This document shows, in pieces, positions 52,486 through 60,765 of a stretch of DNA of 64,000 bases. Location of the stretch: assembly GCF_024171945.1 (NCBI RefSeq), contig NZ_JAMTCR010000004.1, positions 1 to 64,000 on the forward strand. Direction: 5' to 3'. Both the position numbers and the translations under genes were made by a program. Position 1 is the stretch's first letter. Every line of letters starts with the position of its first letter. Below the pieces are notes generated by a model, which had not been told where the DNA came from, ran no database searches, and saw only the letters and a list, made by a program, of their open reading frames with translations. The DNA comes from Actinokineospora globicatena. Lineage in GTDB: Bacteria; Actinomycetota; Actinomycetes; Mycobacteriales; Pseudonocardiaceae.

Positions 52486-53745
52486 ATGAACGACAACACC
52501 ACCCCTACGTCCGGCCCCGGTCGCCGGTTGCGGCTGTACGAGTACCAGCCGCGCTGCCCCGACTGCGACGTCCCCGTCGGCCGGGAGCACGACTACGACG
52601 AGGACGACGGCGGCTGCGACAAGGCCACATGCCTGGTGACCGGGCTGCAGCGGCTGATGCGCGAGCGCGAGGACCATGGTGACTGCGGCCTGGACAAGTG
52701 GACCGGGTGGTCGGCGGGGTACCTCGACTGTCTGCAGCTGGGGTGGATGCTCGGCCCCGAGCTCCCGGACGTGTACCGCCTCCTGACCGAGGCGGTGTGG
52801 GACCCGACCAGGCGTGCCTGGGTCGATCCCTCGGTCTCGCCCGTGCCCTCGGCCTCGCCGCCCCTCGCGCGTCCGGACGCCGGAGGACCACCGGCCTGGT
52901 ACACGGCGGGCGACCGCCACGCCCGGCGAGCGCACGCGGACTTCTACCTCGGTACCGGCCCGCAGGCGCGCTGGCTGGGATCGCTGGCCGAGTCCGGCCA
53001 CCCGAGCGTCCTCACCACTGTGAGCGGAACCCCGGAGATACTCAGGGCCACGACCTCCGATGCCTACGAGGCCGCCGTCGAAACGCTCCTGGCCGACCAG
53101 ATAGCCACGCCATCCGAGTTCGCCGTCCAGGCCGGACGGGACGAGAGCGCGAGCTGGCCGTGGCTGGCGACCGACAGCAGCGGCTGGTGGGCCTACACCC
53201 TCGTCGACGGACAAGTGCTGGCGTGCCTGCGCGACGGACCGTGGTTCCGCCCCGACCCGCACCAACCCGACGGCGGAGCCGTGACCGCCACCGGCCCGGA
53301 CGCCGACCTGCCCACCCCCGGCGAACGCGCCCCCGGCCGCGTCACCTTCAGCTGGCGACCGGGGTTTCGCGGCACACCGACACCGATCACGGAGACCCTG
53401 ACCCCGGTGACGGCCGACTACCTGACTCGCCGCGGCGAGGTCGCCCTCACCGTGCAGATCGTTCTCGACGAGGTCTGCGACCAGCAGCGGCCCCTGCCCG
53501 ACATGGCCTCCCACGCCATCCGCGAGATCCTGCACAGCCTCCTGGAGCCGGGCCCCACCGCGAACCTGCGCCAGCTGCCCGACGGCGTCTCACCAGCGTA
53601 CGAGGAGGTCGTGACCGCGCTGCGGTTCCTGCTCGACGCCGACCGCTACGCCGAGAGCGACAACCCCTCCCGCGCCGCCGAACTGCTCGACACTGCCGCC
53701 GCCAGCGCCGTGCGGGCGCTCATCGACCACCACAGCACCCCGTGA
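52486..53745 (+). CDS. Hypothetical protein with N-terminal zinc ribbon
   Basis: A 419-residue protein. The N-terminus has CPDC...C...C (RCPDCDVP, GGCDKATC), likely one zinc site, followed by a helical segment (GLQRLMREREDHGDCG, SAGYLDCLQLGWML). The C-terminal half has helices (VTALRFLLDADRYAES). I do not recognise the family. ATG 52486 has GGGAGACAC upstream. It stands alone between the MoxR cluster and the convergent DUF4209 gene. Confidence 0.6.
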   Translation: MNDNTTPTSGPGRRLRLYEYQPRCPDCDVPVGREHDYDEDDGGCDKATCLVTGLQRLMREREDHGDCGLDKWTGWSAGYLDCLQLGWMLGPELPDVYRLLTEAVWDPTRRAWVDPSVSPVPSASPPLARPDAGGPPAWYTAGDRHARRAHADFYLGTGPQARWLGSLAESGHPSVLTTVSGTPEILRATTSDAYEAAVETLLADQIATPSEFAVQAGRDESASWPWLATDSSGWWAYTLVDGQVLACLRDGPWFRPDPHQPDGGAVTATGPDADLPTPGERAPGRVTFSWRPGFRGTPTPITETLTPVTADYLTRRGEVALTVQIVLDEVCDQQRPLPDMASHAIREILHSLLEPGPTANLRQLPDGVSPAYEEVVTALRFLLDADRYAESDNPSRAAELLDTAAASAVRALIDHHSTP

Positions 53746-53857
53746 CCCCGCTACCGAAGTCCACCCAGTGGGGGATGTGCTGGATTGATCTTCCTGGCCC
53801 AGGCTAGATCCTCACGAAGCGAAGGTGTGACAGGCCAACGAGATCATGATCGAGAAC

Positions 53858-55711
53858 TCATCGCTTGAGCTCCATCCAGGCGGCCCATAGTGCGGCGGAG
53901 ACTCGCTGCGGCCAGCGACGTGGTGCTGGTACTCCTCGTGGGGTCGATGCTCGGACGGCGGCGTCGTCTTCACGGACAGCGCCATCGGAAGTGAGCATGA
54001 CGACTACCGCTGCGGCACGTAGGACGAGCGCGGCATTGACCGGGTCGATGTCGTGGAGGAAGCCGTGTGCGGTGAGGTTGCGGATGTTGGCGCCCTCACC
54101 GAGCAACAGGGTGCGCAGAAACCGCTCCCAGTCCGGGTCGAAGTCGATGCTGATCAGGCTGTCCAGGAGTGCGCCGAGCCCGGCGAACTGCCCCGGGGTA
54201 TCGCCTGCCTGGGCTCGGTAGATGGGCTCGTTGAACTCCAGCAACAACGCGCGGACGGCGGCCTCCACTAGCGGAACTGCCAGGTGGGCGCTGGCCCTGT
54301 ACCGGCCGATCCAGAACAGCTCGAACGCCTCCGCCAGGGTGCTGACGAGCATCGGGGCCCCAGAGCTGGCGAGGAACTCCTCGACGTCTGCGCGATCGGG
54401 AATGCCGAAGCGGACGCGGATCTGGTGGAGGGCGCGGCCGAGCACGAGGCCGTGGGCTCCCATGGACAGGGTCTCGATGCGCGACAGCTCGCGGCTGGAT
54501 GCGGATCCGGGGTCCAGGGTCCGAGCGGGAAGGCCATCGTCACGAAAGACCACGGTCGTGGCCAGGCGTCGGAAGACTGAGCTCTCTTCGACCTGTTGCG
54601 CGGTAACCTGGTTGGTCTCCAGTCGCCCGCTGGGACAACTGGTGCGTAACCAGATGAATAAGGCTTGCCGCCAGTCCTGGGCTTGTGCGAACCCGGGCAG
54701 GTACTGATCGTGGTATCCGTCAGGGATGGGGACCTCGTGCCGAGTGGTCTGCCACGTCGGCGCGGGGGCGGCTTGGAGGCTTGTGATCGCGGCACGCTCA
54801 AGGTCGGCAAGACCGAAGCGTTTGGCCTGAGCGGCCGCATCCGCGAGCATGGTCCGCGTGACCATGGGCTCGTGATGCCGTTGAGCCTCGGCCATCATCG
54901 TGTTGATCAGGTGTCGACTGGCATGATTGACCCGGCCGGGGTCGTTGCTCGCGTGCTTGCGGACCAACGTCACGAGGTCATCGATGATGTGGATCTCTGG
55001 GTAGGTTGTAACCGCGCGGTCCAACAACTCAGCCACGTTCGCGACCGGCGGTGCTGGGGTCCTGCTGCGGCGAGGTGGGGCCGTCAAGGCGGCGAGCATC
55101 ACTGTGACGGCGTGCGGGTCAGCTTGTCGATCCAGCGCGTCCTCGACCAGGCGTCGCATGGAGGCCGTGATCTCACCCTCGAGGGCGACCAGCCCGACCT
55201 GACGAGCCAGCGTCCATCCGCGTACCAAGTGTTCGGCCACCGAGTCCGGCGCCAACCTCGTCGTCGGGGCCTCCCCGTAGGCGCGCACGGCTTTCTCGGC
55301 CGCCTCACGCCCCTGGGACAGCTTGAGGGTGAACACGATGTCCCAACAACGGGCCTTCATCGCCGAATGTGAGACCTCGACCGCCAACGCCGACCACAGG
55401 CTGCGGACATCGGGTGGCGCATCCCTAAGCGCCACCGGCCACACGGACCCGTCCAGCGGGCTCAGCACCGCCCCCGCGTGATCGTCCACCGAGGCGGGCG
55501 TGATCCGGTACAGGAGGGTGTCGCGGAGAACTGCCACCGTAGCTGCGTCTACTTCGGGATGGCTCTGCGCGACCTCGTCGATGTGCACCGTCGCGTCCAG
55601 CGGACTGGCCGACACCTTCAACAGCGCGTCCGCGAACGCAGCCACAGCAGGAACCGCGGTCTCGACGAAACGGAAGTCCGCAACACCAGCCCTGTTGGGC
55701 CTACTCGACAT
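53858..55711 (-). CDS. DUF4209-like HEPN protein
   Basis: A 617-residue protein. The C-terminal third resembles DUF4209 proteins: FELFWIGRYRASAHLAVPLV, EAAVRALLLEFNEPIYRAQA and GEGANIRNLTAHGFLHDIDP, in which RNxxxH is the catalytic motif of HEPN RNases. Family members are large helical proteins of unknown biochemistry, some near defence genes. The N-terminal part is helical repeats. ATG 55711 is preceded by GGGGTGATCTG. It is convergent with the 52486 gene. Confidence 0.7.
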   Translation of the reverse strand: MSSRPNRAGVADFRFVETAVPAVAAFADALLKVSASPLDATVHIDEVAQSHPEVDAATVAVLRDTLLYRITPASVDDHAGAVLSPLDGSVWPVALRDAPPDVRSLWSALAVEVSHSAMKARCWDIVFTLKLSQGREAAEKAVRAYGEAPTTRLAPDSVAEHLVRGWTLARQVGLVALEGEITASMRRLVEDALDRQADPHAVTVMLAALTAPPRRSRTPAPPVANVAELLDRAVTTYPEIHIIDDLVTLVRKHASNDPGRVNHASRHLINTMMAEAQRHHEPMVTRTMLADAAAQAKRFGLADLERAAITSLQAAPAPTWQTTRHEVPIPDGYHDQYLPGFAQAQDWRQALFIWLRTSCPSGRLETNQVTAQQVEESSVFRRLATTVVFRDDGLPARTLDPGSASSRELSRIETLSMGAHGLVLGRALHQIRVRFGIPDRADVEEFLASSGAPMLVSTLAEAFELFWIGRYRASAHLAVPLVEAAVRALLLEFNEPIYRAQAGDTPGQFAGLGALLDSLISIDFDPDWERFLRTLLLGEGANIRNLTAHGFLHDIDPVNAALVLRAAAVVVMLTSDGAVREDDAAVRASTPRGVPAPRRWPQRVSAALWAAWMELKR

Positions 55712-56013
55712 CAGATCACCCCTAGAGCGCCCACGGAAACTCCTCCAGCAGCCCTTTCGCTACACGTGGTCAAATCGAGATCCGAATGCTACTAGCCAGG
55801 CCCGATGATATAGGCCGGAACATTACTCGGCCGGATAGGATATTCCAGGATGACTCCCACCCCTACGGTCACATAGCACACGATGTAGCTGCCGTCCGCC
55901 CAGGACCAGGCGATCCTACCGCCCGCCACCGGACCCGGCCCCTGGGGTTTGAAGGCGCCAATACGTCCAGCGGTGCTCGACAACCGGCTCTGTCACGCCA
56001 GGTGCGGACAAGG
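55712..56013. other. Intergenic, no supported gene
   Basis: About 300 bases, with an A+T-richer patch at 55770-55880. A 63-codon leftward frame from TTG 55983 ends in a hydrophobic YIVCYVTVGVGVILEYPI, but its codon use and start are weak. No promoter chosen. Confidence 0.35.
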
Positions 56014-56047
56014 TTGTGCCCCGACGGGTGATCCTGTCGGGGCACAA
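56014..56047 (-). terminator. Rho-independent-like terminator of 56082-56927
   Basis: Perfect 12-base arms TTGTGCCCCGAC and GTCGGGGCACAA around a 10-base loop, 35 bases beyond the stop of the leftward winged-helix gene. No long T-run, as often in actinomycetes. Confidence 0.7.
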
Positions 56048-56081
56048 CGAGTCAAGTGAACATTTAGGGTGGGGGTGCCGC

Positions 56082-56927
56082 TCAACTCTCCAACGTGGCC
56101 GTGACAGGCTGCTCGACCGGGGCGAGGGCGAATCGTCTCGGCTTGTCCTGGACCCTCACCGCCACGCCGTCGGCGACCAGTTTGTCGAGGGCGTTGCTCA
56201 CCGCTCCCCCTGATCGGCCTTCCAGTGCCCGGGCGATCTCGGTGGGACTGAACCGCTGGGCGGGGTGATCGCGCAGGTAGTCCTCGACCTGTCCACGCAG
56301 CGCGCCCGGCGCCAACCGCGCCGCTCTTCCCACACGAGCCTTGATGGCCTCTGCCAGCGTGGGGATAGGGCCGGACTCGGTGGAGTGCGGCGGTTCGGTG
56401 TTCGGGGTCTCGTCGGGCACGGCGACGTGGGCGGTGTCGGCCTCGCTCCGCGCGTCCTCTGGCGCGGAGTTCTCCTGCGGCACGTCGCTGGGCGTGTCGG
56501 TCTCCAGGTGCTCGTCGTCATTGCCTGCGGTCGGGACTGGGTGGACCTCTCCGTCGCCGACGGGGTCGACCGCGTCGGGACCGTCGCCCGCGTCGGAGTC
56601 GGTTGTGGTCGGTTCGGCGGTGCTGGTCTCGGTGATCGTCCAGAGGTCGGCGGCGCGCCCACTGCCGCCGGCAGCGCTCGCCGTGCGGGTGACGGAGCCC
56701 TCGTGTGCCCACCGGGCGAGGATTTTCTGCGCGGTGGACTTCCCGATCCCGGCTGATGTGGACAATTCGACAGCGGTGGTGCCGGGGTTGGTGTGCAACA
56801 CCGCCCACAGCTTGTCCTCCGTCGCCGTGCGTGTCACCGTCGCGGCCGGATCGGGCACCACGCGCAGAGCGGGTTCCGGGCGAGTCGTGCTGGTTCGGGC
56901 GGTGCGGGCGCAGTTCTTGTTGGGCAT
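56082..56927 (-). CDS. Double winged-helix protein
   Basis: A 281-residue protein with two wHTH domains joined by an acidic Ser/Thr/Glu-rich linker (~105-185). The first (~38-95: LWAVLHTNPGTTAVELSTSA, GIGKSTAQKILARWAHEGSV) is MarR/helix-turn-helix-like. The second (~205-265: QVEDYLRDHPAQRFSPTEIA, LEGRSGGAVSNALDKLVADG) is closely similar to the N-terminal wHTH of the MoxR ATPase at 47922. ATG 56927 follows GAAAG. A promoter-like element lies 116 bases upstream. It is probably a DNA-binding or architectural protein of the mobile element. Confidence 0.75.
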   Translation of the reverse strand: MPNKNCARTARTSTTRPEPALRVVPDPAATVTRTATEDKLWAVLHTNPGTTAVELSTSAGIGKSTAQKILARWAHEGSVTRTASAAGGSGRAADLWTITETSTAEPTTTDSDAGDGPDAVDPVGDGEVHPVPTAGNDDEHLETDTPSDVPQENSAPEDARSEADTAHVAVPDETPNTEPPHSTESGPIPTLAEAIKARVGRAARLAPGALRGQVEDYLRDHPAQRFSPTEIARALEGRSGGAVSNALDKLVADGVAVRVQDKPRRFALAPVEQPVTATLES

Positions 56928-57042
56928 GGCCAATCTTTCTTGTCCAGGTTTGCCGTGACGTTGTGGCGAGCAGGGGCTTCGGTTGCCCTCGGCCGGTGCG
57001 AGCGCAGCCCCCGATGCGATGAGGGCCTGCGAGCCACACGCA

Positions 57043-57081
57043 TATGGACGCTTCATTCCCCTCGGGAAGTCAAGCCACGTC
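57043..57081 (-). promoter_or_regulatory. Shared promoter-like element, copy 1 (leftward)
   Basis: Read leftward: CTTGAC-N14-GAAGCGTCCATA. The CTTGAC resembles a -35 box and the conserved GAAGCGTCCATA covers the -10 region, 116 bases upstream of the double wHTH gene. Copies 2 and 3 have the same words and the same 14-base spacing. Confidence 0.5.
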
Positions 57082-57130
57082 AAGAAACTGGCGTCGGGGC
57101 GCGTCTCGGACAACTCCGGCAGCCGGGGAC

Positions 57131-57162
57131 CTTGACAGCACTGCGGCCACGAAGCGTCCATA
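57131..57162 (+). promoter_or_regulatory. Shared promoter-like element, copy 2 (rightward)
   Basis: CTTGAC-N14-GAAGCGTCCATA, 62 bases before the small gene at 57225. With copy 1 it forms 12-base inverted repeats 96 bases apart (57043-57054 and 57151-57162), giving a divergent pair of promoters. Confidence 0.5.
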
Positions 57163-57224
57163 CATGTCCGGCCGGCCCTGGCCGCCGATCCATCGGAAAC
57201 GAGAACCAAAGGGGCACTTGGACA

Positions 57225-57461
57225 ATGTCGACCGACAACACCACACCCGAACTGGCCCCCACGGCCGTCGGCGTGGCCGTGGGGGCGCGTCATCGCGCCG
57301 CCGAACCTGAACCCGCCGGGGGGATTCGCCCGACCGCAACAGCCGCTCACCGAGGCATCGCTGCGCGCATAGGAAAGGGTTTCCCCCGGGCACGATCATC
57401 TTCATGCCCTCGGTCGAGGCACCGCCGATGCGTTGCCCGGAATGGGCGTGGTGGCTTCTGA
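57225..57461 (+). CDS. Small hypothetical protein
   Basis: A 78-residue frame from ATG 57225 (AAAGGGG ten bases upstream) with a low-complexity N-terminus (STDNTTPELAPTAVGVAVGA) and basic C-terminus. It overlaps the next candidate gene. Existence is supported mainly by the promoter-like element in front of it. Confidence 0.35.
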   Translation: MSTDNTTPELAPTAVGVAVGARHRAAEPEPAGGIRPTATAAHRGIAARIGKGFPRARSSSCPRSRHRRCVARNGRGGF

Positions 57462-57655
57462 TGTCGGCGGTGGACATCATTGACGAGAGCGAACCCGGGC
57501 GCGCGGGGAAGGTCGCCCTGCTTCTCCGGGAACTGGATCACCCACCACCCGCCGACGGCCCCTACGACAGAGACCTCGTCCTGCGTCCGGTTTCCACCTC
57601 CTATGACCGTCGGACCGACATTGAGACGCTGCTGGGCGGTTCTTGTCAGGCATGA
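57404..57655 (+). CDS. Small hypothetical protein
   Basis: An 83-residue protein (CPEWAWWLLMSAVDIIDESE, GKVALLLRELDHPPPADGPY) with good codon bias and an amphipathic helix. ATG 57404 or 57428. No family recognised. A leftward promoter-like element lies beyond its end. Confidence 0.45.
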   Translation: MPSVEAPPMRCPEWAWWLLMSAVDIIDESEPGRAGKVALLLRELDHPPPADGPYDRDLVLRPVSTSYDRRTDIETLLGGSCQA

Positions 57656-57773
57656 TCTGTTCCCTTCCGAGTGGGGGAGATGCCGCTGGTCGACGGCGAG
57701 TGGGCTTCGACGCATTCGGCCCCGGTCGGAATCGGTGCGGGCCTCAGTGTGCCGCTGGCCAACGGCCGCAGGT

Positions 57774-57813
57774 TTATGAACGCTTCCCTCAACTGGCGAA
57801 GTCAAGCCATGTC
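57774..57813 (-). promoter_or_regulatory. Shared promoter-like element, copy 3 (leftward)
   Basis: Leftward: CTTGAC-N14-GAAGCGTTCATAA. It differs from the others at one core base. No leftward gene is evident downstream; it would produce RNA antisense to 57404-57655. Confidence 0.4.
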
Positions 57814-57852
57814 GTTGAAACCCAGTTGATCTAACAACTGAGGAGGCTATAC

Positions 57853-58608
57853 TTGAGGACTATGACTATGCTGGCCGCGTTCCGATGTAGTGACGGAGTC
57901 ATTGCCATATCCGACGGACGAACTGCATTTCAGACCCGGAAGATTGACAATACGATCAAATCGTGCATGGTGGAGTCCGACGTTAAAGCTGTCATTCTGA
58001 CCTGTGGCCGAGCTACCGTCCATGGCGAGCATACGATTGCGTTTATTCGTCGAACCGCTGGCGCCAAGTTGAGATCGTGCGTATCCCTGCAGGGGCTGTG
58101 CGAAACGGTGAGCGACAGGCTGCTGTCAATAGAAGACGAGGATCCGAGCGGCGTCAGCTCTATAGGAGTAATGGTGGTCGGATACAATCCTGGTGTAGTT
58201 CATCCCGAATATCAATTCTTCTACGTTCACCCCTCCGGTCAATCTGACCTAGGAAACTTGCTCGAATTGAAAACTCTTGCGGTGGAGCCGAACCTGCAAG
58301 TCGAGTCCTCTGCGGCCGAACTTGTTCGCGACTGCTTTGAAACGTCTGTCGACGCCTATCTGGCCAGCCTAGATTCCGCTACAGGCAACTATCTGCACGA
58401 GTATAGTTTGGCTAACGTACCAATGGAAAGCGCGGCCGAGACACTGGCTTCGCGATTGAGTAGCCTCATTTTGACAAATGTCGCGACCTTTAACCAAGAT
58501 TGTATCGGGGGAACCTGGCGAATGTATCAGCTCGGTCCCGGGCGTGGGATACACTGCGGAACCTACGACTGGGGCCCTTATGACGTTGACAGCGAGAAAA
58601 TGAAATAG
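57853..58608 (+). CDS. Proteasome-type Ntn-hydrolase-like protein
   Basis: A 251-residue protein. Its N-terminus (MTMLAAFRCSDGVIAISDGR) matches the opening of proteasome beta/HslV-like Ntn hydrolases: a Thr right after Met 57862, an Asp exactly 16 residues later (Asp17 of the family), and a Lys close to position 33 (KIDNTIKSC). AVILTCGRATVHGEHT continues the fold. TTG 57853 has AGGAGG at ideal distance; ATG 57862 would expose Thr after Met removal. The gene is noticeably lower in GC than its surroundings, suggesting transfer. Peptidase activity is only an inference. Confidence 0.5.
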   Translation: MRTMTMLAAFRCSDGVIAISDGRTAFQTRKIDNTIKSCMVESDVKAVILTCGRATVHGEHTIAFIRRTAGAKLRSCVSLQGLCETVSDRLLSIEDEDPSGVSSIGVMVVGYNPGVVHPEYQFFYVHPSGQSDLGNLLELKTLAVEPNLQVESSAAELVRDCFETSVDAYLASLDSATGNYLHEYSLANVPMESAAETLASRLSSLILTNVATFNQDCIGGTWRMYQLGPGRGIHCGTYDWGPYDVDSEKMK

Positions 58609-58645
58609 TCGAACTCCTAAGTATTTTGCATTGGCTAAATAGATC

Positions 58646-59620
58646 TCACCTAGTCGGGCGGGTCGCTCCGGCGTAGTCGTCGCCGTTGTATCGGTAGGGT
58701 TCGATCTTGACGACTTGGCCGAATTCGGGTGCGTCGATCATGAGTCCGCCGCCGAGGTAGAGGCCGACGTGGTGGATTTTGGTGGGTGTGCCGTAGAAGA
58801 CGAGGTCGCCGGGCAGGAGCGGTTGCCCGTCCGGGACGCGTGGTCCGGCGTGGAACTGGGTGTGCGCGGTGCGCGGCAAGACAATTCCGGCGGCAGCATA
58901 GGCGGCGGTGGTGAGGCCGGAGCAGTCAAAGCCCGCGTCGCCTTGTGAGGGGCCGTTGCCGCCCCATTGGTAGGGCAGTCCTCGTTGTCCGCAGGCGTAG
59001 TTGATCGCGGTGAGCGCGGCGGGGTTGGGGGTTTGGATGGCGTTGCAGTCCCCGCTGCCCGTACCTCCGATGACTGCTTGGAGGTAGGCGGCGGCTTGGG
59101 CGAGGACTTTGTCGACGTATTTGTCGTCGTGGTTGTAGGCGAAGATGGCCGCGCGGAGGTCGCCTCGGCGGACTCCGTTGTCGCAGAGCAGGAATGCCGC
59201 GGCGTGGATGGCGTCACTCGGGTTGTACCGGGACGGGGGCGAGGCCCCGCCCGGGGGGAGTTGGTGTGCGGCAACGACGCTGGCGAAGGTGGAGGCGAGG
59301 AACTGCATCGGGCCACCGGCTCCGGCCGAGTTCTCGCCGTCGCGGACACCGGGCAGTGGCGAGCGGCCGTGGTCGGTCTCGACTTTGCCGATGGCGGCCA
59401 GGACGGTCCAGGGCAGGCCGGGGCAGTCGGGGGCGGCGGTGACGTAGAGCAGGCAGTAGTCGGGTGGGATGTCGGCGATCGGTGTGGCGCAGTTGGCCAG
59501 GGTGAGGGTGTCCGAGGAGTCCCCGAACAGGGCCTCGACCACGGCCGCGACGGCGTTGCCGACCAGGACGGGGATGAGCAGCAGCCCCGCGGCGACACCG
59601 AGGACGAGTCTGGTGAGCAC
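58646..59620 (-). CDS. Conjugal cell-wall hydrolase: lysozyme-like plus NlpC/P60
   Basis: A 324-residue exported protein. Signal/anchor helix at the start (VLGVAAGLLLIPVLVGNAVA), then a lysozyme-like transglycosylase domain (~65-180: LPWTVLAAIGKVETDHGRSP, GENSAGAGGPMQFLASTF, RYNPSDAIHAAAFLL). A C-terminal NlpC/P60 domain follows with Cys in GFDCSGLTTAAY and His in KIHHVGLYLGGG. It would open peptidoglycan for the conjugation channel. GTG 59620 lies 5 bases after the replication-relaxation stop; a longer frame to 59755 overlaps that gene and looks like shadow sequence. Confidence 0.85.
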   Translation of the reverse strand: MLTRLVLGVAAGLLLIPVLVGNAVAAVVEALFGDSSDTLTLANCATPIADIPPDYCLLYVTAAPDCPGLPWTVLAAIGKVETDHGRSPLPGVRDGENSAGAGGPMQFLASTFASVVAAHQLPPGGASPPSRYNPSDAIHAAAFLLCDNGVRRGDLRAAIFAYNHDDKYVDKVLAQAAAYLQAVIGGTGSGDCNAIQTPNPAALTAINYACGQRGLPYQWGGNGPSQGDAGFDCSGLTTAAYAAAGIVLPRTAHTQFHAGPRVPDGQPLLPGDLVFYGTPTKIHHVGLYLGGGLMIDAPEFGQVVKIEPYRYNGDDYAGATRPTR

Positions 59621-59625
59621 CAGAT

Positions 59626-60669
59626 TTACCGCCGTCCCGAGTGGCCACCTGGTTCGGGCGGCATCGGGTGCGGTGCGGGCATCATCGTCGCCGATGGTTC
59701 GACCCCGAGTGCGGTGTCGCCGCCGGGAGGCACCGGTGGTGCGATGTGGGGCCACGCGCCGGTCAGCTCTGCTAGACCGCGCCGGGTACCGCCAGCCCTA
59801 TTGTCGAGGGGGAGCCAGATCGGGTCGGCGGGGCCGGGGTGAGAGGCGTTGGGATCGAGGAGTTCGGCCGCGGCAGTGGCGACCGGAACCGAGGCGGGCT
59901 CGTCGAGCTCGCGCCAGGCTGCGGCCAGGGCCCGGCGGGCGCCGGCCTCGCGCCGTGAGGTCAACGTCCACACCAGCAGGGGGGTGGTGATGCCGGTGGA
60001 GTGGGCGAGCGCGGCGTAGCCGGTGAGTTTCGCGGCGAGCTTGCCCAAGGGTTCGGTGCCGGTGTCGTACTCGAGGAACCACTCGATCGCTCGCCCGGCT
60101 TGGTGCCAGCGGCCGTAGCCGTCGGGGCGGACCAGGTCGCCGAAGTGGCGGGCGCAGCGTCTCTCCGACCACCACGCCGTCAACGCCGTGTCGTGGTCCG
60201 CGCTGTGGCGGGCGTGGGCGATCAGGGCGGTGAACCAGCCGTTCACCCCGGCGGTGTGCGCCAGGCGCAGGCTGTGGGCGACACCGAACGCTCGATCATG
60301 CCGATACCCCAACTCTTTGATGTCCAGGCCGTCCTCGGCGGCGAGGACCGCGGCGCCCGCGGGGGCGAGGACGTAGTGCATGGGCGAGCTGCCGGTGGTG
60401 ACGAACGGTTGGAAGCGGTCGACGACGCCGAGCAGGAACAGCTCGCGGAGCCGGACGCGTGTCTTGCGGGGGCCGGTGAAGGCGAGGTCGGTGAGGTGGT
60501 GGGTGGTGAGGACGCGGTGTTCCCACAGCATTCGACCGAGCCACTTGTCGCGTGGGGTCAGCCGCCAGGCGAGCATCGCGCGGTGTTCGGTGGTGTTGGC
60601 CGCGCGCGGGGTCGGGCGGGTCGGGTTGTGGCCGCGCAGCGAGCGCTGCTGGGTGGTGTTGGTGATCAA
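59626..60669 (-). CDS. Replication-relaxation family protein
   Basis: A 347-residue protein of the replic_relax type found on actinobacterial plasmids and ICEs: LGRMLWEHRVLTTHHLTDLA then RVRLRELFLLGVVDRFQPF (winged helix), followed by the conserved EWFLEYDTGTEPLGKLAAKL core with the D/E residues. It binds DNA and may relax plasmid DNA for replication or transfer. It is the second gene downstream of VirD4, with 96 bases between. Confidence 0.85.
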   Translation of the reverse strand: MITNTTQQRSLRGHNPTRPTPRAANTTEHRAMLAWRLTPRDKWLGRMLWEHRVLTTHHLTDLAFTGPRKTRVRLRELFLLGVVDRFQPFVTTGSSPMHYVLAPAGAAVLAAEDGLDIKELGYRHDRAFGVAHSLRLAHTAGVNGWFTALIAHARHSADHDTALTAWWSERRCARHFGDLVRPDGYGRWHQAGRAIEWFLEYDTGTEPLGKLAAKLTGYAALAHSTGITTPLLVWTLTSRREAGARRALAAAWRELDEPASVPVATAAAELLDPNASHPGPADPIWLPLDNRAGGTRRGLAELTGAWPHIAPPVPPGGDTALGVEPSATMMPAPHPMPPEPGGHSGRR

Positions 60670-60765
60670 CGGAGACCTCCGGGAGGGCGCGGTGAAGCCG
60701 GCACTGGCGCGGGGACGCCGGGCGAGGCGGGCAAGTGGGGATGGGGTGGTGGAACGAGGTGTCCG

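Noticed and set aside
55792-55983. 63-codon leftward peptide with hydrophobic end
   Set aside because: Only a TTG start, no ribosome site and weak codon bias.
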